From Burkholderia pseudomultivorans (GTDB lineage: Bacteria > Pseudomonadota > Gammaproteobacteria > Burkholderiales > Burkholderiaceae): a stretch of 64,000 nt of DNA. The stretch's first letter is position 1. Every line of letters begins with the position of its first letter. This document shows, one piece after another, positions 7,834-17,768 of the stretch. The notes beneath the pieces were generated by a model, which saw nothing but the letters and a program-made list of their open reading frames with translations, did no database searches and was not told the origin of the DNA. A program made the translations under genes and the position numbers. The stretch covers positions 4,785,930 to 4,849,929 of the forward strand of contig NZ_CP013378.1 in the NCBI RefSeq assembly GCF_001718415.1, in the 5' to 3' direction.

Positions 7834-10251
7834 TTACGCTGCCTTTGTCTGCACACTTGCTTTTGTCTTTGCCGGGGCCTGCTGACCCGAGGCCGGCCCG
7901 CCCTGCTCGGCGTCCGGCGCATCGCTCGCCATCTGCAGGAACAGGATCGACACCTGCGCACCCTCGACGGCCTCGCCGTGCATGCGGTTGCGCAGATCGA
8001 TCCGCGCCCCGTGCTCGTCGACGATTTTCTTGACCGTGGCCAATCCGAGCCCCGTGCCCTTCGCCTTCGTCGTCACGTAAGGCTCGAACGCGCGGGTCAG
8101 GATGCGCGCCGGAAAACCGGGCCCGTTGTCGGACACGGTAAGACGTACCGCGACGCGCGTTTTGCCGTCGGCGTCGGGATCGCCATATTCTACTGTCTTG
8201 GTTTCGATCAACACACGCGGATGCTCGGACTCCGCGACCGAATCCTGCGCGTTCTGCAGCAGGTTGTGAATCACCTGGCGCAGCTGCGTCGCGTCGCCGC
8301 GGATCACCGGCAGCGATGCCGCGAGCTCCGCGACGATCGCGCTCTTGCCTTCGCCGACGCCATACAGCCCGAGCACCTCGCTCACCAGTTCGTTCAACTG
8401 CAGGTTCGCCAGCACCGCCGGCGGCGTGCGCGCGTATTCGCGGAAGTCGTCGACCATCCGCTTCATCGCGGCGACCTGGTTCACGATCATCGTCGCGCCG
8501 CGCTTGAGCACATCGGCATCGGCCGGCGCGAGCTTGTCCGACAGCTTCATCTGCAGGCGTTCGGCCGACAGCTGGATCGGCGTCAGCGGATTCTTGATCT
8601 CGTGCGCGAGCCGGCGCGCGACCTCGCCCCACGCGACCGAACGCTGCGCGGAGATCACGTCGGAGATGTCGTCGAACACGACCACGTAGCCCGAGGTCTG
8701 CGGATCGTCGGCCTGCCCGTCGACCGTCGACACCAGCCGCGTGCCGCGCACCAGCAGCGTCAGCGGCTCGGTCTCGCCCGGCACCTCGACCGCGAACTGC
8801 TGCTGCCAGTGGCCGTGGTTGCCGCTGCCGCTGTCGGCCGCTTCACGATCGGCGAACGCCTTGCGCACCATCGCGCCGAAGCCGGCGACCACGCCGATCT
8901 GGTCGAGCGTCGTGCCGATCAGCGAATTGAACGGCTGCCGGAAGATCCGCTCGGCGCCGCGATTGGCGGTCGTCAGCCGGAACTGGCGGTCGAGCACGAA
9001 TACGCCGGCCGTCAGGTTCGCGAGAATGCTCTCGAGATAGGTCTTCGAATGCTCGAGCGCGACCCGGTTGCGCTCGACCGCGAGGCGCGCCTCGGACAAC
9101 TGGCGCGTCATCGCGTTGAACGACTGCGTGAGGAAGCCGAGCTCGTCGCGCGTCTTGATCTCGCGCTTCGGCGTGTAGTCGCCTTCCGCGACTTCCTTGG
9201 TGCCCTGCGCGAGCAGGAACAGCGGCCGCGCGAGCTGCTGGCCGAGCGCAAGCGCGAGCATCATCGCGATGAAGGTCGCGAGGAACAGCGCGAGCGTCAG
9301 CGTGCCGATATACATCTTGCGCAGCCCGGTGCGACCGAGCGACTTCTCCTGGTATTCGCGGTACGCGCGCTGCACGGCGTCCGCGTTGTGCGCGAGCGTC
9401 GGCGGCACCGGCTGGGTCAGCTGCAGGAAGCGTTCGGCCGGCTGCAGCAGCGAGGTCGTCGCATCGGGAATCGGCCGCACGACGCGCAGCCGCAGCGCCC
9501 CCTTCGCGCCGTGCGCGCGCGGGTCGCCGTCGACTTCGCCTTCGATCGCCGCATATGCGCCATGCTCGCGCGCCTGGCTCAGCATCAGCGGGGTCGGCAG
9601 ATCGTCCGGGATCAGCGCCGCGAAATTGCCCGATGCCTGCGCGACGATATGCAGGTCGGGCGCAGCGCCCGAGCCGGAGCGGCTCGGCTCGACGATCGTC
9701 GCATCCTGCACGCCGAACTGGTCGCGCAGGCGCAGCAGCGTCAGCGTCGTTCCGTTCGTGTTCGCGTCGACGCTCGCGAGCTGGTCGGACATCATGCGCG
9801 CCTTCGTCTGCAGGTCCGACAGCGACGCGTCGAGCATCCCGCGGCCGAGATTCAGGCCGGCCGTCAGCGCGGTCTCGACGTTCACGTCGAACCACGACTC
9901 GATGCTGCGCGACACGAACTGGTACGACACGATGTAGATGATGCCGCCCGGCACCACGCCGACGAGCGCGAAGAACACCGCGAGCTTCGCGAGCAGTCGC
10001 GTGCCGAACTTGCCCTTCCTGAGGCGCACGACGATCATCCCGATCAGGCCGAGCACGACCAGCAGGAATACGAGCGCGACCACGATGTTGGTCGCGTACA
10101 GCCACGAGTAGTAGCGGTCGAAGAATTCGGTGTTCGCGCTCGCGGCCGCGAGCAGCACGAGCAGCAGCAGCGCGGTGAACGCGACGGTCGAGACGATTAC
10201 GCGAACGAGGAGGCTCTTCCCGCTGGCCGCGCGGCGCACTTTATTTAGCAC
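7834..10251 (-). CDS. NtrY-like membrane sensor histidine kinase
   Basis: An 805-residue inner-membrane kinase. Several transmembrane helices lie in the first 130 residues and another follows a periplasmic segment (around 310-335). HAMP, PAS, HisKA (ARRLAHEIKNPLTPI holds the phospho-histidine) and HATPase_c domains follow (NLLQNAQDS, DNGPGF, GTGLGLATV). This is the NtrY architecture and the partner is the adjacent regulator. The start codon is GTG and lies inside the end of the DUF4390 gene (11-bp overlap). The signal sensed is unknown; nitrogen or redox control is only a family-based guess. Confidence 0.92.
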   Translation of the reverse strand: MLNKVRRAASGKSLLVRVIVSTVAFTALLLLVLLAAASANTEFFDRYYSWLYATNIVVALVFLLVVLGLIGMIVVRLRKGKFGTRLLAKLAVFFALVGVVPGGIIYIVSYQFVSRSIESWFDVNVETALTAGLNLGRGMLDASLSDLQTKARMMSDQLASVDANTNGTTLTLLRLRDQFGVQDATIVEPSRSGSGAAPDLHIVAQASGNFAALIPDDLPTPLMLSQAREHGAYAAIEGEVDGDPRAHGAKGALRLRVVRPIPDATTSLLQPAERFLQLTQPVPPTLAHNADAVQRAYREYQEKSLGRTGLRKMYIGTLTLALFLATFIAMMLALALGQQLARPLFLLAQGTKEVAEGDYTPKREIKTRDELGFLTQSFNAMTRQLSEARLAVERNRVALEHSKTYLESILANLTAGVFVLDRQFRLTTANRGAERIFRQPFNSLIGTTLDQIGVVAGFGAMVRKAFADREAADSGSGNHGHWQQQFAVEVPGETEPLTLLVRGTRLVSTVDGQADDPQTSGYVVVFDDISDVISAQRSVAWGEVARRLAHEIKNPLTPIQLSAERLQMKLSDKLAPADADVLKRGATMIVNQVAAMKRMVDDFREYARTPPAVLANLQLNELVSEVLGLYGVGEGKSAIVAELAASLPVIRGDATQLRQVIHNLLQNAQDSVAESEHPRVLIETKTVEYGDPDADGKTRVAVRLTVSDNGPGFPARILTRAFEPYVTTKAKGTGLGLATVKKIVDEHGARIDLRNRMHGEAVEGAQVSILFLQMASDAPDAEQGGPASGQQAPAKTKASVQTKAA

Positions 10252-10831
10252 GTTCGGTCACCGTGAAGTTGAAGCGCTTCCAGTCCGAGCCGAGCGTCCA
10301 GTCGCGGTTGTTCACCGCGTCGACCTGGAACGGCTTCGGCATCAGCGCCGTATCGAGCTGCATTCGCACCGACGCCGTATAGGTTTCGCCGGCGCGCACC
10401 TGGTTGCGTTCGATCACGTGCCACGACGTGACGTGCTTGACGACCGCGAGCGCATCCTTCAGCGTGCCGAAGCCGAGCTGCAGGCCGCCGGTCGACACGC
10501 GGTATTCGCGCGTAAGCGGCTGAAACGACAGACGGATCGTCTGCGACACCGACACCGGCTGCTCGTCGAACCAGTACCAGCGCGGGCGGCTCAGCTCGAA
10601 GTCGGTCGTGAAGTAAAGCGGGATGCCCTTGTTGACGGCATCCTCGAGGTTCGGGTTCAGCTCGAAATCGAAACGGGCATCAAGGCTCCAGCCGTTGCCG
10701 TCGGCCTGCAGCGACGCGCGCTGCACGGCAATCGATTCGGCGTGCGCCGGCCGCACGATGGCCACGCACAGCGTCAACGCGACCATCAGGACGGCCGCCA
10801 GCCGAAGTGGAAAAAGGTGTTTGATCGTCAC
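10241..10831 (-). CDS. DUF4390 exported protein
   Basis: A 196-residue protein of unknown function with a clear signal peptide (hydrophobic residues about 9-27, cleavage after AHA). The body (ARFDFELNPNLEDAVNKGIPLYF, WFDEQ) matches the DUF4390 family, which in betaproteobacteria is regularly encoded between rsmB and an NtrY-like kinase. That linkage suggests a periplasmic accessory to the kinase (inference). The start is GTG and overlaps the rsmB stop by 4 bp; its end overlaps the kinase start by 11 bp. Confidence 0.85.
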   Translation of the reverse strand: MTIKHLFPLRLAAVLMVALTLCVAIVRPAHAESIAVQRASLQADGNGWSLDARFDFELNPNLEDAVNKGIPLYFTTDFELSRPRWYWFDEQPVSVSQTIRLSFQPLTREYRVSTGGLQLGFGTLKDALAVVKHVTSWHVIERNQVRAGETYTASVRMQLDTALMPKPFQVDAVNNRDWTLGSDWKRFNFTVTERAK

Positions 10832-12231
10832 CGTTTCTGAAACCGCGCGTAGAAAAATCCGTCGTGATCGGTGTTCTGGTCGAGTGCGCCGGCGGCCGCC
10901 CCTCCCCGCACTCCGTCCGGAACGGCACGCGGCAGCAGCTGGCCGGGCGCGTCCAATCGTACCGCATCTTCACAGGCCGCTTCAAACCAGCGCGCCTGCA
11001 ATTCGCCCTCTTCGGGGAAGATCGAACAGGTCACGTAAAGCAGTTCGCCGCCCGGCTTCACGAGCGGCCACAGCGCGGACAGGATGCGGCGCTGTTCGGC
11101 GACGAGCGCCGCAATGTCGGCCTCGCGCCGCAGCCAGCGGATGTCGGGGTGACGCCGCACGATGCCGGACGCCGAACACGGCACGTCGGCCAGGATCCGG
11201 TCGAACGGCCGGCCGTCGTGCCACGCGTCGGGCGAGCCCGCATCGCCGACGCGCACGTCCGCCGCGAGCGACAGCCGCGCGAGGTTCTCGCCGATGCGCG
11301 TCGCGCGCGTCGCATCGCTTTCGAGCGCAACAACTTCCACGTCGGCCAGTTCGAGCAGGTGACCGGTCTTGCCGCCGGGCGCCGCGCACGCATCGAGCAC
11401 ACGCATGCCGTCGCGCGCACCGAGCCATTCGGCCGCGAGCTGCGCGCCGGCATCCTGCACCGACACGACGCCGTCGGCGAAGCCGGGGATGCGCTCGACC
11501 GGCAGCGCCGATGCGAGCCGCACCGCATGCCGGCCGATCGCGGCCGCTTCGATTCCATTCGCGCGCAACGTGTCGAGATACGCGTCGACGGTCGAACGGC
11601 GCGCGTTCACGCGCAGCGTCAGCGGTCCCTGGCGATCGCCGGCCGCGAGAATCGCCTGCCATGCGTCCGGCCATGCGCGCTTCACCGCGTCGATCCACCA
11701 TGCGCGGTAATTCCAGCGCGCGACCGGATCGGCCTGCAGCGCCGCGACGAGCGCCTCGCGCTCGCGCAGGAAACGGCGCAGCACCGCGTTGACCATCCCC
11801 TTCGCGAACGCGCACTCGCGTCGCGCACCGATCGCCGTCACGGCCTGGTCGACGACGGTGAACGGCGGATACGCGGCTTCGTCGGCGGCATCGAGCAGCA
11901 GCGCGAGCGCGCCCGCCAGCACCGCGTGCACATGCGCCGGCGGCGCCTTGCTGACGAGCCGGCCGATCAGCCAGTCCGCGCTGCCGAGGCGACGCATCGT
12001 CCGATACGCGACGTCCTGCGTCGCGCCGCGCGCGAGCGCCTGCGCACCCGACGGCATCTGCGCGAACACCGCGGACAGCGCCGCCGGCAGCGCGGTGCCG
12101 TGCCGCACCGCGTCGACCGCCTGCGCAGCCGCGTCGAGCGCAAAGCCGAGCGAATCGGGTGCGACGCGCAGCACGGACAGGCGCGCGTGACGGCCGGAAG
12201 AAGACGGAGCGGAGGAACGGGTTCGTGTCAT
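10828..12231 (-). CDS. rsmB: 16S rRNA (cytosine-967-C5)-methyltransferase RsmB
   Basis: Methylates C967 of 16S rRNA using S-adenosylmethionine. The 467-residue product has an N-terminal NusB-like RNA-binding domain (about 35-165) and a C-terminal Rossmann methyltransferase. SAM binding is at LDACAAPGGKTGHLLEL, and the two cysteines of the m5C mechanism are in VPCSASGIVRRHPDIRW and YVTCSIFPEEG. The start MTRTRSSAPS is preferred over an ATG 105 bp upstream because the extra residues have no family counterpart. First gene of the run rsmB-DUF4390-kinase-regulator, all overlapping or abutting. Confidence 0.95.
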   Translation of the reverse strand: MTRTRSSAPSSSGRHARLSVLRVAPDSLGFALDAAAQAVDAVRHGTALPAALSAVFAQMPSGAQALARGATQDVAYRTMRRLGSADWLIGRLVSKAPPAHVHAVLAGALALLLDAADEAAYPPFTVVDQAVTAIGARRECAFAKGMVNAVLRRFLREREALVAALQADPVARWNYRAWWIDAVKRAWPDAWQAILAAGDRQGPLTLRVNARRSTVDAYLDTLRANGIEAAAIGRHAVRLASALPVERIPGFADGVVSVQDAGAQLAAEWLGARDGMRVLDACAAPGGKTGHLLELADVEVVALESDATRATRIGENLARLSLAADVRVGDAGSPDAWHDGRPFDRILADVPCSASGIVRRHPDIRWLRREADIAALVAEQRRILSALWPLVKPGGELLYVTCSIFPEEGELQARWFEAACEDAVRLDAPGQLLPRAVPDGVRGGAAAGALDQNTDHDGFFYARFQKR

Positions 12232-12337
12232 CGGATCGAATTCGGCAAGCGGCGGGAGCCGGACGGCCGCGCGGCCGCCACGATCCCAAACCGCGCATTG
12301 TAGCGTGGCGTCATGCGGCCCCTTTGTGGCGCGCACA

Positions 12338-12371
12338 AATGAAACACCCCGCAGCGCGAAGCGTGCGGGGT
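12338..12371 (-). terminator. probable terminator after htpX
   Basis: Leftward hairpin ACCCCGCA/TGCGGGGT (12371-12346) with a 10-nt loop followed by GTTTCATTTG. The U tract is interrupted, so termination strength is uncertain. It separates htpX from the rsmB operon. Confidence 0.55.
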
Positions 12372-12419
12372 GGCGGGGTGGCGGGGCGAGCGCGGCGGGC
12401 GCCGCGCGACGCGCGATGC

Positions 12420-13277
12420 TCAGTCGAAGCGGCCGGTGCGCGCCATCTCCATCAGCCGCGCGATGCGCTCCTCGGTGGCCGGGTGCGTGGAGAACAGGTT
12501 CTGCAGGCCGCCGCCGTGAAGCGGGTTCATGATCATCATCTGCGCGGTGGCCGGATGCTGCTCGGCCGCCTGGAACGGAATGCCCGCCGCATAGCGATGA
12601 ATCTTGTCGAGCGCGGTCGCGAGCGCCTGCGGATCGCCGGAGATCTGCGCGCCGCCGCGGTCGGCCTCGAACTCGCGCGCGCGCGAGATCGCCATCTGGA
12701 TCAGCGCGCCGGCGATCGGCGCGAGCAGCGCGACCGCGATGCCCGCGATCGGGTTGGCCGGCCGGCCGTTCTCGTCACGCCCGCCGAAGAACATCGCGAA
12801 GTTCGCGAGCGCCGAGATCGCGCCGGCCATCGTCGCGGTGATCGTCGAGATCAGGATGTCGCGGTGCTTTACGTGCGCGAGCTCGTGCGCCATCACGCCG
12901 CGCATCTCGCGCTCGGACAGCACGCGCAGGATGCCGGTCGTCGCGGCGACGGCCGCGTGCTCGGGGTTGCGGCCCGTCGCGAACGCGTTCGGCGCGTCTT
13001 CGTTGATCAGGTAGACGCGCGGCATCGGCAGGTTCGCGCGGGTGGCCAGCTCGCGCACCATCCGGTAGAACTGCGGCGCCGTGTTCTCGTCGACCTCCTG
13101 CGCGTTGTACATGCGCAGCACCATCTTGTCGGAGAACCAGTACGAAAAGAAATTCATGCCGAGCGCGAACAGCAGCGCGATCGTCATGCCTCGCGAACCG
13201 CCGATCATCCCGCCGATCACGATGAACAGGGCCGTGATCGCGGCCATCAGCATCGCCGTTTTGACCCAATTGAACAT
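12420..13277 (-). CDS. htpX: membrane zinc metalloprotease HtpX
   Basis: Inner-membrane M48 protease that degrades damaged membrane proteins. The 285-residue protein has two N-terminal hydrophobic helices (about 5-55), the zinc motif HELAH in [14 protein letters not shown], the downstream ligand glutamate in [10 protein letters not shown], and two further membrane segments between them. The ATG is at MFNWVKTAM, the standard HtpX N-terminus. Single gene, with a hairpin downstream. Confidence 0.96.
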   Translation of the reverse strand: MFNWVKTAMLMAAITALFIVIGGMIGGSRGMTIALLFALGMNFFSYWFSDKMVLRMYNAQEVDENTAPQFYRMVRELATRANLPMPRVYLINEDAPNAFATGRNPEHAAVAATTGILRVLSEREMRGVMAHELAHVKHRDILISTITATMAGAISALANFAMFFGGRDENGRPANPIAGIAVALLAPIAGALIQMAISRAREFEADRGGAQISGDPQALATALDKIHRYAAGIPFQAAEQHPATAQMMIMNPLHGGGLQNLFSTHPATEERIARLMEMARTGRFD

Positions 13278-13373
13278 ACCTACTCCTTATCCGGGGACCC
13301 GTCGCGCCTCACAGGGCGCGACGGAAAATTGTAAGCGATCTGTTAGATAAGGGCTTGCCGGAAAAATTCAATC

Positions 13374-14009
13374 TCAGCGTTGCGACGCGGCCAGACGGAG
13401 GCCAAGCCCGACAAAAGCGCTGCCGACCGTGCGGTCGAGCCACTTCTTGACGCCCGGCTTGCCGGAAAAACGCTGCGTGACGCTGCCCGCAACCCACGCG
13501 ACCAGACTCGTCCAGATCGTGCTCATCACGACGAACACCGCGCCGAGGGTCAGGAACGCCAGCGCCTTGTGCGGGCTGTCGGCCGACACGAACTGTGGGA
13601 AGAACGACACGAAGAACAGCACCACCTTCGGATTCAGCACGTTCGTCCAGAATCCCTGCATGAACAGCTGCCGCAGCGGCTTTGCGGCAGCGACCTGCGC
13701 CGCGGCCGCGCCCGGCGCCGGCTGCTTCGCGAAAACCATCCGCACGCCGAGATAGATCAGGTACGCGGCGCCGACCAGCTTGATCACCGTGAACGCGGCC
13801 GCCGACGCCGCGAGCAGCGCGGTCAGGCCGAACGCGCACGCGAGCGCATGCACGCAGCAGCCGGCCGAGATGCCGAACGCCGACATCAGCCCCGCGCCGC
13901 GCCCCTGTGCGACGCTGCGGCCGACGATATAGGCCGTGTCGGGGCCGGGCGTGATGTTCAGCAGGAATACCGCGAGCAGGAAGAAGCCGAAATGGGTGAT
14001 GCCAAGCAT
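13374..14009 (-). CDS. LysE/RhtB-family amino acid exporter
   Basis: A 211-residue inner-membrane protein with six hydrophobic segments. It shows the family N-terminal motif TPGPDTAYIVGRSVAQGRGAG, the conserved GISAGC and the later F-x-x-G-x-x-x-x-x-NPK (MQGFWTNVLNPKVVLFF). Such proteins export amino acids or their analogues, often threonine or homoserine lactone; the substrate here is not predictable. Confidence 0.9.
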   Translation of the reverse strand: MLGITHFGFFLLAVFLLNITPGPDTAYIVGRSVAQGRGAGLMSAFGISAGCCVHALACAFGLTALLAASAAAFTVIKLVGAAYLIYLGVRMVFAKQPAPGAAAAQVAAAKPLRQLFMQGFWTNVLNPKVVLFFVSFFPQFVSADSPHKALAFLTLGAVFVVMSTIWTSLVAWVAGSVTQRFSGKPGVKKWLDRTVGSAFVGLGLRLAASQR

Positions 14010-14119
14010 GGAGACCTCGAAACCGGGAAGCGCAGGGAAATTCTACGCGCGCCCGCCGCGCCGCGCGACTCGGCCGGACGGCCGATGGCGCGCGGCGTGC
14101 AAAGCGTGTCGAATGGCGC

Positions 14120-15103
14120 TCAGGACGCGTCGGGCAGCGCGAAACGCTGGCCTGCGACCAGCGCGGAGCCGGCCAGGAATTCGCGCGCGGGCAGGCGCTT
14201 GCCGCCCGGTTTCTGCAGCTGCGTCACGCGCAGCGCGCCGCTGCCGCAGGCGACGATCACGCCGTCCGCCGATGCTTCGACGATCGTGCCCGGCGCCGCG
14301 TCGCCGCGCGCCGCCGCGGGCTCCGCCGCCCACAGCTTGATCGCCGCGCCGTCGAGCGTCGCGACGCCGCCCGGGAATGGATCGAACGCGCGCACCTGGC
14401 GTGCGAGCACGTCGGCCGGCTTGCGCCAGTCGAGCGCCGCTTCGTGCTTGCCGATCTTTTCCGCGTAGGTCACGCCGTCGGCCGGCTGCGGCGTCGCCGC
14501 CAGCGCGCCGTCGCGCTCGAGCCGCGCGAGCGCGTCGACGATCAGCCGCGCGCCGTCGGCGGCCAGCCGGTCGTGCAGGGTCGCGGTCGTATCGTCGCCC
14601 GCGATCGCGATGCGCGATTCCTGGATCATCGCGCCGGTGTCGAGGCCCGCGTCCATCTGCATCAGCGTGACGCCGGTCTCGGCGTCGCCGGCCTCGATCG
14701 CGCGGTGGATCGGCGCGGCGCCGCGCCAGCGCGGCAGCAGCGACGCGTGGATGTTGATGCAGCCGTGGCGCGGGATGTCGAGCACTTCCTGCGGCAGCAG
14801 CAGCCCGTAGGCGGCGACCACCATCACGTCGTGCGGCGTCGAGCGCAGCAGCTCGATCGCGTCGGCCGCTTCCGCCGGGTACTTGCCGGCGCGACGCAGC
14901 GACGGCGGCTGCGCGACGGGCATCCCGTGCTCGACGGCATAGCGCTTCACGGCGCTCGCCTGCAGCTTCATCCCGCGCCCGGCAGGGCGATCGGGCTGGG
15001 TGAGGACGAGCGGCACCGGGAAGCCGGCCTCGTGGATCGCGGCCAGCGCGGCCGCGGCGAATTCCGGCGTGCCGGCAAAAATCACGCGCAACGTATGGGT
15101 CAT
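14120..15103 (-). CDS. fmt: methionyl-tRNA formyltransferase
   Basis: Formylates initiator Met-tRNA with 10-formyltetrahydrofolate. The 327-residue protein begins [17 protein letters not shown], the usual start. The catalytic Asn-His-Asp set is visible in [17 protein letters not shown] and DAGLDTGAM, and the C-terminal tRNA-binding domain starts after about residue 205 ([17 protein letters not shown]). It lies 32 bp after def, the conserved def-fmt pair, so formylation and deformylation are co-transcribed. Confidence 0.97.
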   Translation of the reverse strand: MTHTLRVIFAGTPEFAAAALAAIHEAGFPVPLVLTQPDRPAGRGMKLQASAVKRYAVEHGMPVAQPPSLRRAGKYPAEAADAIELLRSTPHDVMVVAAYGLLLPQEVLDIPRHGCINIHASLLPRWRGAAPIHRAIEAGDAETGVTLMQMDAGLDTGAMIQESRIAIAGDDTTATLHDRLAADGARLIVDALARLERDGALAATPQPADGVTYAEKIGKHEAALDWRKPADVLARQVRAFDPFPGGVATLDGAAIKLWAAEPAAARGDAAPGTIVEASADGVIVACGSGALRVTQLQKPGGKRLPAREFLAGSALVAGQRFALPDAS

Positions 15104-15135
15104 GACAGCGTTCGGGGTCGGGCAGGAGGAACGCG

Positions 15136-15639
15136 TCACATCGCGCGTTCGAGTTTCTTCATCTTCGTCTTGATGCGGCTCTGCTTGAGCGGCGACAGGT
15201 ATTCGACGAACACGCGCCCCATCAGGTGATCCATTTCGTGCTGCACGCACACGGCGAGCAGGCCTTCGCAGTCGAGCTCGAAGGTCTCGCCCTGCTCGTT
15301 GAGCGCGCGCACGCGCACATGGTCGGGGCGCTCGACTTCGTCGTAGATGCCGGGCACCGACAGGCAGCCTTCCTCGTAGACCTGCTTCGCGTCGCTCGAC
15401 CAGATGATCTCGGGATTGATGAACGCGCGCAGTTCGTTCTTCTCCTCGGATACGTCGATCACGATCACGCGCTCGTGCACGTCGACCTGGGTGGCCGCGA
15501 GGCCGATGCCCGGCGCGGCGTACATGGTCTCGGCCATGTCGGCGACGAGCTTGCGGATCCGGTCGTCGACCTTGTCGACGGGCTTGGCGACCTTGTGCAG
15601 CCGCTTGTCGGGGTAATGAAGGATGTTCAGCAAAGCCAT
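15136..15639 (-). CDS. def: peptide deformylase
   Basis: Iron/zinc enzyme that removes the N-formyl group from nascent proteins. All three motifs are present in 167 residues: [17 protein letters not shown] (cysteine ligand) and QHEMDHLMG (two histidine ligands and the catalytic glutamate). The start [21 protein letters not shown] is the standard family start; a longer in-frame option adds unrelated sequence. Divergent from dprA and upstream of fmt. Confidence 0.97.
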   Translation of the reverse strand: MALLNILHYPDKRLHKVAKPVDKVDDRIRKLVADMAETMYAAPGIGLAATQVDVHERVIVIDVSEEKNELRAFINPEIIWSSDAKQVYEEGCLSVPGIYDEVERPDHVRVRALNEQGETFELDCEGLLAVCVQHEMDHLMGRVFVEYLSPLKQSRIKTKMKKLERAM

Positions 15640-15869
15640 GGCGTTCGGTATTCGGTGGAGCGGCGTGCCGCATCGGCCATCCGGCCGGCTGGCGCCGTCG
15701 CCGCGATGCAATGAAGATGAGGCGGATGCGCGGCGAATCAATGCCGCGGATCGCGCCTCCTGCAACCGGCCGGGCGCCTGCGCGCACGGCCTCGTCGAGT
15801 ATTTCGGATGATGAAAATTTTATCATGGCGACACGCCGTGCGCTGGCCGCCGCATTCGAGGGACGCCTC

Positions 15870-17159
15870 ATGTCGCCGCAAGCGCTGACCACCGGCGAGC
15901 TGCGCGCGTGGCTGCAACTCGCGCACTCGCCCGGCCTCCCGCCCGCCGCGCTGCATGCGCTGCTCGATGCGTTCGGCTCGCCGGCGGCGCTGCTGCGCGC
16001 GTCCGATCGCGCGATCGCCGCCGCGAGCAGCCCGGCCGCCGCGCAGGCGGTACGCGCCAGCGAACGCGACGAGCTCGACGCCTGCACCGATGCGGCGCTC
16101 GCGTGGCTCGACGCACCGGGCAACGCGCTCGTCACGCTCCACGATCCCGCCTATCCGGCGCGGCTGCGCGATCTGCACGACCCGCCGCCGCTGCTATATG
16201 TAAAGGGGCGGCTCGATCTGCTGCATGCGCGCGGTTTCGCCGTCGTCGGCAGTCGCCATGCGACGCCGCAGGGGCTCGCCGACGCGACGCGCTTCGCGCG
16301 CACGCTGTCCGACGCGGGGCTTGCGATCGTGTCGGGCCTCGCGCTCGGCATCGACGGAGCCGCGCATCAGGGGGCGCTGGATGGCCGCTCGGGCACGATC
16401 GCGGTCATCGCGACGGGCGCCGATCTCGTCTATCCGGCGCGGCACCGCGCCCTCGCGCATGCGGTCGCCGCGCGCGGCGCCATCGTGTCCGAATGGCCGC
16501 TCGGCACGCCGGCCCGCGCGTCGCACTTCCCGCAGCGCAACCGGCTGATCGCGGCGCTCGCGATCGGCGTGCTCGTCGTCGAGGCCGCGCCGCGGTCGGG
16601 CTCGCTGATCACCGCGCGGCTCGCGAACGAACTGGGGCGCGACGTGTTCGCGATACCGGGCTCGATCCACGCGCCGCTCGCGCAGGGCTGCCATGCGCTG
16701 ATTCGCGACGGCGCGAAGCTGACCGCGACGCCGCTGGATGTGCTCGAGGAATACCGGATGGGCGAGACGAAGGCTTGCAGCGCGAATGAGGCCGGCGGTT
16801 CCGGCGGCGATGGAGCCGCGGCCGACTCATTCGGGTCCTGCTCCACCGCGAGCATCGCTCGCGGCGCCGAAAAGGCTTACCACGCCGCGGCCGGCGCCCC
16901 GCCCCTACCCGCCACTGCCGCGCCGCCCGCCCTGCCCGACGACCCTACCGAGCAAGCCGTGCTGGCCGCATTGGGATACGGCCCCGTTACTTACGAATGG
17001 CTGGCCGACCACAGCGGCCTGCCCGACGACGACCTGCACCGTGCGCTGCTCGCGCTGGAACTGGCCGGCCACGTCGCGCCGCTTCCCGGCGGACGCTTCG
17101 CCCGGCTTGACGCCGTGCCAACCCCGCCCGCACCGGGCGTGCTACAGTCCCCCGCATAG
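15870..17159 (+). CDS. dprA: DNA-processing protein DprA
   Basis: Loads RecA on incoming single-stranded DNA during natural transformation. Of 429 residues, an N-terminal helical region is followed by the Rossmann-like DprA core ([73 protein letters not shown], about 110-310). A Ser/Ala/Pro-rich linker leads to a C-terminal winged helix (about 355-415). I chose the ATG at 15870, which has GAGGGA 6 nt upstream and gives a family-like N-terminus ([14 protein letters not shown]). An ATG at 15825 lacks a ribosome site. Confidence 0.93.
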   Translation: MSPQALTTGELRAWLQLAHSPGLPPAALHALLDAFGSPAALLRASDRAIAAASSPAAAQAVRASERDELDACTDAALAWLDAPGNALVTLHDPAYPARLRDLHDPPPLLYVKGRLDLLHARGFAVVGSRHATPQGLADATRFARTLSDAGLAIVSGLALGIDGAAHQGALDGRSGTIAVIATGADLVYPARHRALAHAVAARGAIVSEWPLGTPARASHFPQRNRLIAALAIGVLVVEAAPRSGSLITARLANELGRDVFAIPGSIHAPLAQGCHALIRDGAKLTATPLDVLEEYRMGETKACSANEAGGSGGDGAAADSFGSCSTASIARGAEKAYHAAAGAPPLPATAAPPALPDDPTEQAVLAALGYGPVTYEWLADHSGLPDDDLHRALLALELAGHVAPLPGGRFARLDAVPTPPAPGVLQSPA

Positions 17160-17196
17160 TGGCGGCCGCGCCGCCGACGACATACCAAGGAACACC

Positions 17197-17577
17197 ATGC
17201 CCGCGCTGAATCTCGACATCGATGCGGATCGGATCGCCGAGCGTCTCGCCGATCCGGGCACGCTGCTCGTCGCCTGCCTGTGCGCCGAGTGGTGCGGCAC
17301 CTGCCGCGACTACCGGACCACCTTCGACCAGCTCGCCGACGCACATCCCGACGCCTGCTTCGCCTGGATCGACATCGAAACCCATGCCGACCAGCTCGAC
17401 GACCTCGACGTCGAAAACTTCCCGACGATCCTGATCGAGGACGCGAACACCGCGCGCTTCTTCGGCACGGTGCTGCCGCACGCGGCGATCGTCGAGCGGA
17501 TGCTGACCGACCTGGCCGCCGTGCCCGGCGTGCAGCACGCACCGAAATTGCGCAACGTGCTGAACGTCGCGGCCTGA
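17197..17577 (+). CDS. thioredoxin-fold protein
   Basis: A 126-residue thioredoxin-like protein with the redox motif WCGTC in CAEWCGTCRDY and the cis-proline region ENFPTILIE. There is no signal peptide, so it is likely cytosolic. The sequence between CxxC (Gly-Thr) and the rest differs from classic TrxA (Gly-Pro), so it may act on specific partners; the role is unknown. It starts 37 bp after dprA with AAGGAAC before the ATG and is probably co-transcribed with it. Confidence 0.85.
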   Translation: MPALNLDIDADRIAERLADPGTLLVACLCAEWCGTCRDYRTTFDQLADAHPDACFAWIDIETHADQLDDLDVENFPTILIEDANTARFFGTVLPHAAIVERMLTDLAAVPGVQHAPKLRNVLNVAA

Positions 17578-17634
17578 ACCCGCGCGCCGGCAGGCGGTTT
17601 TTCGCGCATTTGCGCCGCCCGCCGCGCCGGGCGC

Positions 17635-17663
17635 TTGCCGCCGCTGCGGCCCCCCTCTATGAT
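17635..17663 (+). promoter_or_regulatory. candidate sigma-70 promoter of topB
   Basis: TTGCCG (17635-17640), 17-bp spacer, TATGAT (17658-17663), about 100 bp upstream of the topB start codon. Confidence 0.5.
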
Positions 17664-17768
17664 GAGCCGCTTTTTGCACGCCGAGCCGCCGTCGCGACGG
17701 CGTGTGCTATAAAGCCGTCGTAAAAGGGACCCACGCCGGCGAACCCGGTCTACCAACACACACCTGTC

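Noticed and set aside
7198..10248. 1016-codon plus-strand frame opposite the NtrY-like kinase
   Set aside because: Antisense to a gene with all histidine kinase motifs; composition is shadow-like.
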